DNA from: Faecalicatena sp.
Lineage (GTDB): Bacteria; Bacillota; Clostridia; Lachnospirales; Lachnospiraceae
NCBI GenBank assembly: GCA_009774255.1
Contig: VSNK01000026.1
Location: 1 to 9,274 of the forward strand
Reading direction: 5' to 3'
DNA: 9,274 nt
Positions 1-6,544 of this stretch are shown piece after piece. The stretch's first letter is position 1, and every line of letters begins with the position of its first letter. The notes under the pieces are model-generated. The model was not told where the DNA came from. It saw only the letters and a list, made by a program, of their open reading frames with translations, and did not search any database. Position numbers and translations under genes: made by a program.

Positions 1-99
1 CTCCTGGGCCGTGCACTACGCTGCACGGTCACAGGCCAGTACGTACTGGGGTTGGAATCCGGCCTCTTGCCGTAAGGCAACTTGAAACAGGCCAGATTT
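1..99. repeat. Hairpin-rich intergenic DNA beyond the 819-aa glycosyltransferase gene
   Basis: I see no gene here, but the segment is packed with dyad symmetry. (a) CCGTGCA (9-15) pairs perfectly with TGCACGG (22-28) across a 6-nt loop. The stem extends outward to 3-35 with one G-U pair and one bulged base. (b) CCAGTACGTACTGG (36-49) is a perfect 14-bp palindrome. (c) TTGCC (67-71) pairs with GGCAA (76-80) around a GTAA loop, and GGCCT (61-65) with AGGCC (89-93) encloses that hairpin. Together with the hairpin at 100-133, essentially the whole gap can fold. No T-run follows any stem on either strand, so a simple intrinsic terminator is not supported. The segment is cut by the window edge, so its full extent is unknown. 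It could be a cluster of repetitive palindromic elements or a structured 3' end of the operon transcript. Confidence 0.6.
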
Positions 100-133
100 G
101 TTACAGTTCGCTGGCTGGCCAGTGAACTGTAAC
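100..133 (-). repeat. Palindromic hairpin element, copy 1 (outer stem shared with 8957-8993)
   Basis: Arms 100-114 and 119-133 form a 15-bp stem with one G/T (A/C on the other strand) mismatch and a 4-nt loop. The outer 10 bp are GTTACAGTTC and GAACTGTAAC. Read on the minus strand it starts GTTACAGTTCAC and ends GCGAACTGTAAC, the same ends as the plus strand of 8957-8993, so the two copies are inverted relative to each other. It begins at the base directly after the TAG stop of the 819-aa gene (134-136). The minus strand continues AAATCTGG rather than with a T-run, which argues against an intrinsic terminator. That it is a dispersed REP-like repeat is inference. Confidence 0.75.
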
Positions 134-2593
134 CTATTTTGAGTCTTTATCCAGGTTCAGCCCGAAATTCGCTTCCTTCAATGTAAGGTTTGGGCTATAA
201 TTTGGATCTCCGTCACGAAGTATTTTCTCCCACCTTTTACGGAAGATTTCAATCTCCGAGCGGAAACGCTCTGTCTTCTCTTTCGTATCTTCATATCCTC
301 TTGTTTTGGATTCATAATGGTACAACTCCGCAAAAGGATCATAGACGATCCGATAACCCGCTTCCCCTATTTTCAGACACAGGTCTACGTCATTATAAGC
401 GACTGCAAGCTGCTCGTCAAACCCGCCTACCTGCTCGAAAACAGATTTTTTCAGCATCATACAGGCCGCCGTGACCGCGCTGTAATCCTGTGCAATCACA
501 ACTCTGCCAAAATATCCGACATCTTCGGCCGGGAATCCATAGAACGGATGTCCTGCCATTCCGCCCAGGCCAACAATCACTCCCGCATGCTGAAGTGTAG
601 TGTCTTCATAATACAGTCTGGCTCCTACCGCTCCCACGTCACTGCGCTGGCATGGCCCTAATAATTCCTCTATACAGTCTTTTGTAATAAATTCTATATC
701 ATTGTTCAAGAGCAGAAGGTATTCTCCTGAGGCATGCTTTACTCCGAAATTATTGATTGCCGAATAATTAAATTCCTTTTCCTCCCAAAATACCACTTTT
801 ACTCTGGGATTGTTCTCTTCCAGTTCTTTATAATATGCAAAAGTCTCCTCTTTTTCGCTGTTATTCTCAACAATAATAATCTCCAGATTTTCATATGCAT
901 TTTTTTCTTCCAATGACGAAATGCATTTCCTGAGCTCCTCAATATGGTCTTTATTCGGTATAATAACGGACACCATAGGATTTCCCTGAATCGTATACCT
1001 GGAGCGGTAGAGTCCCGTATGTTCCGTCATCTCTACCTTGGCCGGGATACCCAGCCTGTCATAATGAGCCTGGATTGCCCTGATCGCGGCATCGTAGGCA
1101 TAGGACTTGCATCCAGAATTTCCGGCCGTAGAATTCTTATGGGCACGCCAGTGATACAAGATCTTCGGAATATGCCGGATGCGGGAGGTCTGTTCCACAC
1201 AGCGCAGCACAAAATCATAATCCTGGGAACCATCAAATTCAGATCTCAGAGGACCTACTTCCTCATAAATCTTTCTTCTAACCACGAACAAATGGCAGAT
1301 ATAATTGTCACTATACAACATGTCCGGATTAAAATCCGGTTTAAAATGCGGCTCGTAATTTTCTCTGCCGCTCATATTCACTTTATCTTCATCCGTATAA
1401 ATGATATCTGTTGATGGTTCTTTATTGAGCAAACTTACACATTCATACAGAGCGTTCGGCTCCAGCATGTCGTCATGATCCGTAAAGGCAATGTAATCTC
1501 CTGTGGATATCTTTAATGCTTCATTGGTATTGTCGGAAATCTGAAGCTGGTGCCTGTTATATACAACTTTAATCCTCCGATCCTTCTGTTCATATTTTTT
1601 CAGGATATGCTCAATCGGGGAATCTTCACCACTTCCGTCCGACAGGCAAAGCTCCCAGTTTTCATAGGACTGTTTCCTGACAGATTCAATCATCTCAATC
1701 AGATACTTTTTCGGTGTTTTATAAAGAGGCACAATGACTGAAATTTTGGGAGAAAATTCAAACACATGGGCTCTCTGTTTTTCCAGTTCAGCCGCGGAAG
1801 GACGATGTTCTTCCAGCCACGTATTGTATACGGATTCCTCATGTCCTGTCAGCTTCTCCACCGCCCGATGAGCCGTAGCGTTGAGACCAAACTGCTGATA
1901 GTATACCTGTACCTTCTTGCAGGTTGTCCTGACAAATGAAATCCCCTTGCCAACCGGGGTACGCAGCAGAGTTACCGTGTCCTCCGCGTACCTGTCCGAT
2001 CCCTCGAAGCATATCTTGAGCTTCTTAGGCACTGTTCCGCTGTAAGAGGCTATGAACCCGATCACCTCGTCCTGTGTATTTTCAGGGTATTGTTTTCTCA
2101 CATCTGCCCTGACTTTTCGGATAATCTCTGCCGGATACTCCTTTCCCGTGTCGTCACGAAAGCAAAGCTTCATCCCTCCCTGGTCGATATACCAACCGGA
2201 AATCTGAAAATTATCCTTCCCTGCATCGACTCTGTCGATGTACTTTTGTACATGCTTCTCATATTTTATCAAAGTGGATACGGAAATAGAATATGCCGTA
2301 TTGCCAACTCCTTTATAAAAATTCTTTACTTCCAGGCATTTGCATTCTTTCCAGCTTCTGGGCAGATCAACCCATAAATAATATTGCTTTGTAATCACAC
2401 CATTTTTCCGTGTCCTCAGGCTTGTTCCCCCGATCTTGATCTCTTCCATGGAAAAAGGCAGTTTCTTTCTATCCAGACACACAAGCAGTTGATTCTCCCC
2501 GATCTCGTTTTCACAAAACCAGCCGATAATCAGCAGCTTATTTTTTACCTTTGTATGAAATCTACATATTGTAACATTAAATTGATTCTCCAT
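134..2593 (-). CDS. Two-domain GT2 glycosyltransferase with tandem N-terminal modules
   Basis: This 819-aa cytoplasmic or membrane-associated transferase is predicted to add sugars from nucleotide-sugar donors to the growing polysaccharide. Two GT-A (GT2) domains lie in tandem. The first (about 282-510) opens with KISVIVPLYKTP and has the DHDD metal-binding motif at 372-375, TDEDK at 400-404 and DGSQDYD at 454-460. The second (about 540-770) opens with VSVIIPNKDH and has NND at 630-632, YNDVD at 733-737 and YHYES at 758-762. Residues 1-260 precede them and look like two copies of a beta-rich module, each with a GW pair (24-25 and 133-134). The ATG is supported by AAGGAGGAG (2605-2613) upstream. 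It is the last gene of the operon in view, separated from its neighbour by a 136-nt palindromic element. Tandem GT2 proteins of this kind often act as rhamnosyltransferases or chain-extending enzymes. With rfbBAC nearby, rhamnose transfer is plausible but unproven. Confidence 0.9.
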   Translation of the reverse strand: MENQFNVTICRFHTKVKNKLLIIGWFCENEIGENQLLVCLDRKKLPFSMEEIKIGGTSLRTRKNGVITKQYYLWVDLPRSWKECKCLEVKNFYKGVGNTAYSISVSTLIKYEKHVQKYIDRVDAGKDNFQISGWYIDQGGMKLCFRDDTGKEYPAEIIRKVRADVRKQYPENTQDEVIGFIASYSGTVPKKLKICFEGSDRYAEDTVTLLRTPVGKGISFVRTTCKKVQVYYQQFGLNATAHRAVEKLTGHEESVYNTWLEEHRPSAAELEKQRAHVFEFSPKISVIVPLYKTPKKYLIEMIESVRKQSYENWELCLSDGSGEDSPIEHILKKYEQKDRRIKVVYNRHQLQISDNTNEALKISTGDYIAFTDHDDMLEPNALYECVSLLNKEPSTDIIYTDEDKVNMSGRENYEPHFKPDFNPDMLYSDNYICHLFVVRRKIYEEVGPLRSEFDGSQDYDFVLRCVEQTSRIRHIPKILYHWRAHKNSTAGNSGCKSYAYDAAIRAIQAHYDRLGIPAKVEMTEHTGLYRSRYTIQGNPMVSVIIPNKDHIEELRKCISSLEEKNAYENLEIIIVENNSEKEETFAYYKELEENNPRVKVVFWEEKEFNYSAINNFGVKHASGEYLLLLNNDIEFITKDCIEELLGPCQRSDVGAVGARLYYEDTTLQHAGVIVGLGGMAGHPFYGFPAEDVGYFGRVVIAQDYSAVTAACMMLKKSVFEQVGGFDEQLAVAYNDVDLCLKIGEAGYRIVYDPFAELYHYESKTRGYEDTKEKTERFRSEIEIFRKRWEKILRDGDPNYSPNLTLKEANFGLNLDKDSK

Positions 2594-2616
2594 GATCGCT
2601 TTTTCTCCTCCTTATC

Positions 2617-2752
2617 GGTAACTACTCAGTACCTTCGTAGTTACGCCGCAATCCCATGAAAATTGCCTGCGGCAATGGGGATTGCTCTTGCGATTTATAC
2701 GTTTTCGTACGGATAGCGCAGTAAATGCGCTATCCTGTGCTGAGTAGTTACC
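2617..2752. repeat. 136-nt nested palindromic element between two operon genes
   Basis: The ends are a perfect 13-bp inverted repeat: GGTAACTACTCAG (2617-2629) and CTGAGTAGTTACC (2740-2752). Inside lie a 10-bp perfect hairpin, GGATAGCGCA (2711-2720) with TGCGCTATCC (2726-2735) around GTAAA; an 8-bp pair, GCAATCCC (2648-2655) with GGGATTGC (2678-2685), enclosing ATTGCC (2662-2667) and GGCAAT (2671-2676); and a 4-bp stem TACG/CGTA at 2698-2709. GTAACTAC (2618-2625) can alternatively pair with GTAGTTAC (2637-2644), which excludes the terminal stem. One end lies 1 nt from the TAA stop of the 201-aa gene; the other is 3 nt from the ribosome binding site of the 819-aa gene. It encodes no protein I can support and no T-run follows any stem. 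Its size and terminal repeats suggest a MITE-like or REP-type element, but I see no clear target-site duplication. Confidence 0.75.
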
Positions 2753-2753
2753 C

Positions 2754-3359
2754 TTATTGGAACATTCTGTAAAGAACATTCATAAATCCGGCGATAAATG
2801 CCAAAATTCCCAATAAAACAAAAAATGTCTCCAAGTCAAATCGATGGGTCAGTGTACGGACCGCAAGAATTCCCTTTGTCTCCTGCCCTTTCACCTTCAG
2901 CATCCCACCCTGGCCCTCTCTCTCACTCAGATAGAAACTGATGCCGGCATTATCACCGGTTCCGGATTCTGTCAATCTCAGTATATAATTCTTTCCCTTT
3001 GTATCCTTCAACGTCTGAAATCTCAATATATTGAATTTGTTATTTTTTATCTCTGTTCCCTGCACGGTTTCTGTCCTGACTGCTTCGCCGCTCTCTTCAT
3101 CGATCAAAGAATATTCTATATTTATATCCTCCGTATCGCCGATAACCGTTGCTTTCAGATTAATCCCGTCCATGGCATCCTCTACACTTGTAAAGGACTG
3201 CGTAATCTCTTCCCCGCTGAGCAAAATCCCGGTTCCGACCAGCTCGGCTGCATCCGTATTCCGGTCATACAGATATATATTTTTATCAATATGAGCATAG
3301 AGCCAGGCGAAAATCAATGCTCCTATGCTCAATATAATGATACTCAACTTTTTTTTCAT
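2754..3359 (-). CDS. Membrane-anchored protein of unknown function, extracytoplasmic beta-rich domain
   Basis: I cannot name this 201-aa protein. It begins MKKKLSIIILSIGALIF, a signal-anchor-like helix (about 5-22), followed by a soluble stretch of about 150 residues rich in alternating polar and hydrophobic residues (beta-like), and ends with a second helix (about 178-197, FFVLLGILAFIAGFMNV) and a short basic tail. The expected topology is both ends inside and the middle outside. The frame is open for 28 more codons, to an ATG at 3441-3443 that overlaps the end of the ATPase gene. That start has no good ribosome binding site and would put a charged, non-signal stretch before the helix. I prefer the ATG at 3357-3359, with AGAGGG 10 nt upstream. 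The pattern around EEITQSFTS and DGINLK recalls, from memory only, extracytoplasmic modules of large polysaccharide-associated membrane proteins. Its position directly after the transporter genes suggests a role in export or in handling the exported chain. Confidence 0.75.
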   Translation of the reverse strand: MKKKLSIIILSIGALIFAWLYAHIDKNIYLYDRNTDAAELVGTGILLSGEEITQSFTSVEDAMDGINLKATVIGDTEDINIEYSLIDEESGEAVRTETVQGTEIKNNKFNILRFQTLKDTKGKNYILRLTESGTGDNAGISFYLSEREGQGGMLKVKGQETKGILAVRTLTHRFDLETFFVLLGILAFIAGFMNVLYRMFQ

Positions 3360-3429
3360 AGCCTGCAAGCCCTCTGTTCTGATCATTTTCTGATTCTGCG
3401 GCACCACATAAAAAACTGATACAAAATCT

Positions 3430-4164
3430 CTATGATTCCGCATAAATTTTACAGATGTCTTCCGCGTCTCCGAACATTTTCAAATGCCCTTTTTCGAGCC
3501 AGACAATTTTGTCGCAAATCTTCCGCACCTGTTCCAGGCTATGGGATACGAAAAGTATGGTAGTTCCCTTCTCCTGCATCTTCCCGATTCGTTCCTCGCA
3601 CTTTTCCTGAAAATGAAAATCCCCTACTGACAAGACTTCATCGCAGATCAGGATATCCGGAATTCCGATTGTCGCGATCGCAAAGGCAAGTCTTGACACC
3701 ATACCGGAAGAAAAGTTCTTGACCGGAACATTCATAAATTCTTCCAGTTCCGAAAATCTCACAATATCCTCATATTGTGCTTCCATCTGAGAACGCTTAT
3801 ACCCCAGAAGAGCCCCATTCAAAAAAACATTTTCCCTGGCAGTCAGATCCATGTCGAATCCTGCTCCTAGTTCAATGAGAGGCGCCATATTTCCTCTGAC
3901 CGACACCAATCCCTTTGTAGGCTTTAATACACCGGCTATGATTTTCAACATCGTACTCTTCCCACTTCCGTTCAGCCCGACCAGCCCCAGCGATTCTCCC
4001 CGCCTGACCTCAAAAGAAACATCCTTAAGCGCCCAGAACTCGTCATAAGAGACTTGTCTTTTTATGCTTTTTATGACATATTCCTTGAAGCTGTCAAATT
4101 TTTCCGAAGACAAATTGAACTTCATTGACACCTGGTCAACCGTCACAATCGCGTCATTTCCCAT
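3430..4164 (-). CDS. Polysaccharide ABC exporter ATP-binding protein (Wzt/TagH/KpsT type)
   Basis: This 244-aa ATPase powers export of a lipid-linked polysaccharide through the partner permease encoded just upstream. Walker A is GLNGSGKST (63-71), Walker B ends ILICDE (171-176), the signature is FSSGM (151-155), the D-loop region is SVGD (179-182) and the switch histidine is H208 in VSHS. The degenerate signature in place of LSGGQ, the long N-terminal lead before the first beta strand and the stretch ELGAGFDMDLTARENV (99-114) are typical of the Wzt/TagH/KpsT branch. The protein ends soon after the nucleotide-binding fold, so it lacks the C-terminal carbohydrate-binding domain of O-antigen Wzt proteins and the transmembrane and outside region of Bacillus TagH. 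AGGAG (4175-4179) overlaps the permease TAG stop, which suggests coupled translation. Substrate choice is likely set by the permease or an extra protein. Confidence 0.95.
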   Translation of the reverse strand: MGNDAIVTVDQVSMKFNLSSEKFDSFKEYVIKSIKRQVSYDEFWALKDVSFEVRRGESLGLVGLNGSGKSTMLKIIAGVLKPTKGLVSVRGNMAPLIELGAGFDMDLTARENVFLNGALLGYKRSQMEAQYEDIVRFSELEEFMNVPVKNFSSGMVSRLAFAIATIGIPDILICDEVLSVGDFHFQEKCEERIGKMQEKGTTILFVSHSLEQVRKICDKIVWLEKGHLKMFGDAEDICKIYAES

Positions 4165-4177
4165 ATGATAACCGCTC

Positions 4178-4954
4178 CTATATATTTAATATGAACTCAT
4201 CCTGATTCCTGTAGAATACATATACCCCCAGAATAACTGCAGCTACGCTCTCGAGAAATCCAAGCACCACAGTCCAAAAAGACGGCAATGTATTGTAAAA
4301 TGCCAGATTACGAAACATCTCAAGATAATTTGTCAAAGGATTCATCAGCACGATGGCCCGAATCTTGGAAGGAAGCATGGACATCGGGTAAATGACCGGA
4401 GTGAGGTACATCAATCCTGTTGTGAACACGGAATACAAGTGCATGATATCCCTGAACCTTACGGTCAGCGCTGCCAAAAGCATACCGACACCTAAAGAAA
4501 ACACCACAACCATCAAAAGCGGAATCCAGGACAAAAACAGCGTCCAGTGCAGCTCAGCCCTGACTGCGACCATAACAAGCAGCAATGCGGTGAATGATGC
4601 CATCAGGTTAATAAAGCTGGAAAATATCCTTGCAAGTACAAACAGATATTTGGGTACATAAACTTTTTTGAGTAAAGCCGCATTATTGATGATGGCAGTC
4701 ATAGAACTTGTAGTCGCATCATTAAAAAAATTAAATATGACCTGGCCGCTTAACACATATAACGGAAAGTTCTCAATATCGAATTTAAAAATATTTGAAA
4801 ACACGACCGAAAGAATGATCATCATGCAGAGAGGGTTCAGTAATGTCCACAACACTCCCAGTACCGAGCGTCTATATTTGATTTTTACATCTCTGGCAAC
4901 CAGCTCAGATAACAACGGTTGAAATTTCAAAAAATTTTTTATATAATTTGACAC
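4178..4954 (-). CDS. Polysaccharide ABC exporter permease (Wzm/TagG type, ABC-2)
   Basis: This is an integral membrane subunit that forms the channel for the exported polymer. The 258-aa protein has the family layout: an amphipathic N-terminal interface segment with RDVKIKYRRS (21-30), then about six transmembrane helices (about 36-55, 63-80, 106-130, 142-165, 172-192 and 227-248), a cytoplasmic RFRDI motif (166-170), NPLT (205-208) and a short charged tail. The open frame extends six codons upstream to a TTG at 4970-4972. I chose the GTG at 4952-4954 because GGAGG (4960-4964) lies 5 nt before it, and because translation from the TTG would run through that site. The family usually starts at about this point. 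The stop codon lies 13 nt before the ATPase start. Together the two genes make an export route that does not need Wzx/Wzy. Confidence 0.93.
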   Translation of the reverse strand: MSNYIKNFLKFQPLLSELVARDVKIKYRRSVLGVLWTLLNPLCMMIILSVVFSNIFKFDIENFPLYVLSGQVIFNFFNDATTSSMTAIINNAALLKKVYVPKYLFVLARIFSSFINLMASFTALLLVMVAVRAELHWTLFLSWIPLLMVVVFSLGVGMLLAALTVRFRDIMHLYSVFTTGLMYLTPVIYPMSMLPSKIRAIVLMNPLTNYLEMFRNLAFYNTLPSFWTVVLGFLESVAAVILGVYVFYRNQDEFILNI

Positions 4955-4959
4955 AATTT

Positions 4960-4964
4960 CCTCC
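4960..4964 (-). promoter_or_regulatory. Ribosome binding site that fixes the GTG start of the permease
   Basis: The minus strand reads GGAGG, then AAATT, then GTG. This is the only good Shine-Dalgarno sequence near the start of the frame. It lies inside the reading frame that would run from the upstream TTG, so it argues for GTG at 4952-4954 as the real start. Confidence 0.8.
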
Positions 4965-5023
4965 GAACACAATAAATTACATAAAACTGAAATTTCGGAT
5001 CGCAGCCGTACAGGCGGAAAATT

Positions 5024-5569
5024 TTACAGCTCCCTGATTCCGCCCCAATGCTGATCTTTTTCTGAAATTGTCAGTTCCATGCCTTCCGGAATCGGCCATT
5101 CAACTCCGATCTCCGGATCCTTCCAGAATATTCCTCCCTCATCATTGGGATGATAAAAGTCTGTACATTTATAGGCAAATTCCGCAGAATCAGACAGCAC
5201 CAAAAATCCATGAGCAAAATTCTTCGGAATAAAAAACTGCTTTTTATTCTCGGCAGACAGGATCACTCCGTGCCATTGCCCATAGGTCGGGGAGCCTTTC
5301 CTGAGATCTACTGCCACATCAAAGACCTCGCCGCTGATCACACGCACAAGCTTATCCTGGGGATAATGAATCTGAAAATGCAGTCCCCGCAGCACCCCTT
5401 TTTTGGAGCCTGACTGGTTATCCTGTACAAACTCCATATCAATACCTGCCGCCTGATAATCTTTATAATTGTAAGTCTCCGTAAAATACCCCCGTTCATC
5501 TCCGAAAACTGCCGGTGTAATAATCTTTAAACCGTCTATATTACATGTTTCTACCGTAATTTTTCCCAT
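5024..5569 (-). CDS. rfbC: dTDP-4-dehydrorhamnose 3,5-epimerase
   Basis: This enzyme (RmlC) inverts C3 and C5 of dTDP-4-dehydro-6-deoxy-D-glucose to give dTDP-4-dehydro-L-rhamnose, the third step of dTDP-L-rhamnose synthesis in the cytoplasm. The 181-aa length is normal for this cupin-fold family. Visible signatures are FGDERGYF (22-29), the QDNQS...GVLRGLHFQ block (49-66) with the catalytic base H64, EVFDVAVDLR (81-90), PKNFAHGF (115-122) with H120, and Y133 in FAYKCT as the likely catalytic tyrosine. All key residues are intact. The ATG is preceded by GGAGAGG (5578-5584). It lies between rfbA (68 nt upstream) and the exporter permease (69 nt downstream), so the sugar-nucleotide genes pass directly into the export genes. 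Confidence 0.96.
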   Translation of the reverse strand: MGKITVETCNIDGLKIITPAVFGDERGYFTETYNYKDYQAAGIDMEFVQDNQSGSKKGVLRGLHFQIHYPQDKLVRVISGEVFDVAVDLRKGSPTYGQWHGVILSAENKKQFFIPKNFAHGFLVLSDSAEFAYKCTDFYHPNDEGGIFWKDPEIGVEWPIPEGMELTISEKDQHWGGIREL

Positions 5570-5591
5570 AATATAATCCTCTCCGTATCAT

Positions 5592-5630
5592 GGGGAACTA
5601 TGCGGAACAATACCATGCGTACATAGCCCC
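5592..5630. other. Weak hairpin in the rfbA-rfbC gap
   Basis: In the 68-nt gap, GGGG (5592-5595) plus CTATG (5598-5602) can pair with CATAG (5622-5626) plus CCCC (5627-5630), with a 2-nt bulge and a 19-nt loop. No T-run follows. It may be a processing or weak attenuation structure, or chance. The long loop keeps confidence low. Confidence 0.3.
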
Positions 5631-5637
5631 CTTCAAA

Positions 5638-6522
5638 CTATATCTGGTCGATATATTTGCCATCTAAAACATCCTTCAGGTATCTGCCATACTGATTCTT
5701 CTGATACAGTTCACAGGCATTGCCCAGTTTTTTCTCGTCAATCCATCCATTGTTATATGCAATCTCTTCCAGACAGGCAATCTTCCGATTCTGATGTGTC
5801 TCCACTGTTTTGACAAAATTCGTAGCATCTACCAGCGATTCATGGGTTCCGGTATCCAGCCACGTAAAGCCCTGACCGAGAAGTGTCACATCCAGATTGC
5901 CCTTCTCCAGATAGATGCGGTTCAAATCCGTAATCTCCAGCTCTCCTCTCGCACTTGGACGAATCTGCTTCGCATATTCTACGACCTGCCTGTCATAAAA
6001 ATACAGTCCTGTGACCGCATAGTTGGACTTTGGCAACTTTGGCTTTTCTTCTAGGGAAACAGCTTTTCCTTCCTGGTCAAACTCCACCACGCCGAAACGC
6101 TTCGGATCGTCTACATAATAGCCGAATATGGTGGCTCCTTCTTCTTTGCCTGCCGCCGCTTTCAGCCTTTTACGCAATCCATGTCCGTGAAAAATATTAT
6201 CACCAAGAATCATGGCGCAACTGTCCCCTGCAATGAATTCTTCTCCCAGGAGAAATGCCTGTGCCAGACCGTCCGGTGACGGCTGAACTTTATAACTCAG
6301 ATGAATCCCGAACTGATTTCCGTCTCCTAACAGCTCCTCAAAACGCGGGGTATCCTCCGGTGTTGAAATAATGAGTATCTCCCGGATTCCGGCCTCCATC
6401 AAAATACTCAGAGGATAATAAACCATCGGCTTATCATAAATAGGCAGCAGCTGCTTACTTGTTACCTGCGTCAATGGAAACAGCCTTGTCCCTGATCCTC
6501 CTGCCAATATAATTCCCTTCAT
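5638..6522 (-). CDS. rfbA: Glucose-1-phosphate thymidylyltransferase
   Basis: This enzyme (RmlA) joins dTTP and glucose-1-phosphate to give dTDP-glucose and pyrophosphate, the committing step of dTDP-sugar synthesis, and in this family it is usually inhibited by dTDP-rhamnose. The 294-aa length is standard. Motifs are the nucleotide-binding LAGGSGTRLFPLT (6-18), SKQLLPIYDKPMVYYPL (22-38), GDNIFHG (107-113) with the metal-binding D108, EEKP (158-161), GELEITDLN (193-201) and WLDTGTHESL (221-230) with D223. AGGAGG (6528-6533) lies 5 nt before the ATG, a strong initiation site. The 22-nt gap from the preceding glycosyltransferase indicates cotranscription. Short-form RmlA of this length normally supplies the rhamnose pathway. 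Confidence 0.97.
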   Translation of the reverse strand: MKGIILAGGSGTRLFPLTQVTSKQLLPIYDKPMVYYPLSILMEAGIREILIISTPEDTPRFEELLGDGNQFGIHLSYKVQPSPDGLAQAFLLGEEFIAGDSCAMILGDNIFHGHGLRKRLKAAAGKEEGATIFGYYVDDPKRFGVVEFDQEGKAVSLEEKPKLPKSNYAVTGLYFYDRQVVEYAKQIRPSARGELEITDLNRIYLEKGNLDVTLLGQGFTWLDTGTHESLVDATNFVKTVETHQNRKIACLEEIAYNNGWIDEKKLGNACELYQKNQYGRYLKDVLDGKYIDQI

Positions 6523-6544
6523 AAGAACCTCCTAAATCTTATAC

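Noticed and set aside
100..133. Intrinsic terminator of the operon
   Set aside because: The stem is strong, but no T-run follows on either strand. The same objection applies to 2617-2752 and 8957-8993.
151..155. Inactive ABC ATPase because the signature is FSSGM rather than LSGGQ (positions here are residues of the protein encoded at 3430-4164)
   Set aside because: This degenerate form is normal in the Wzt/TagH branch, and Walker A, Walker B and the switch histidine are intact.
2617..2752. Insertion sequence or internal promoter in the gap
   Set aside because: There is no transposase and no convincing -35/-10 pair with 16-18 nt spacing on the minus strand. The only -10-like TATAAA there lacks a matching -35.
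3430..3443. Programmed frameshift joining the ATPase to the 201-aa protein
   Set aside because: The two frames overlap, but I see no suitable slippery heptamer, and the second protein has its own signal-anchor start at 3357-3359.
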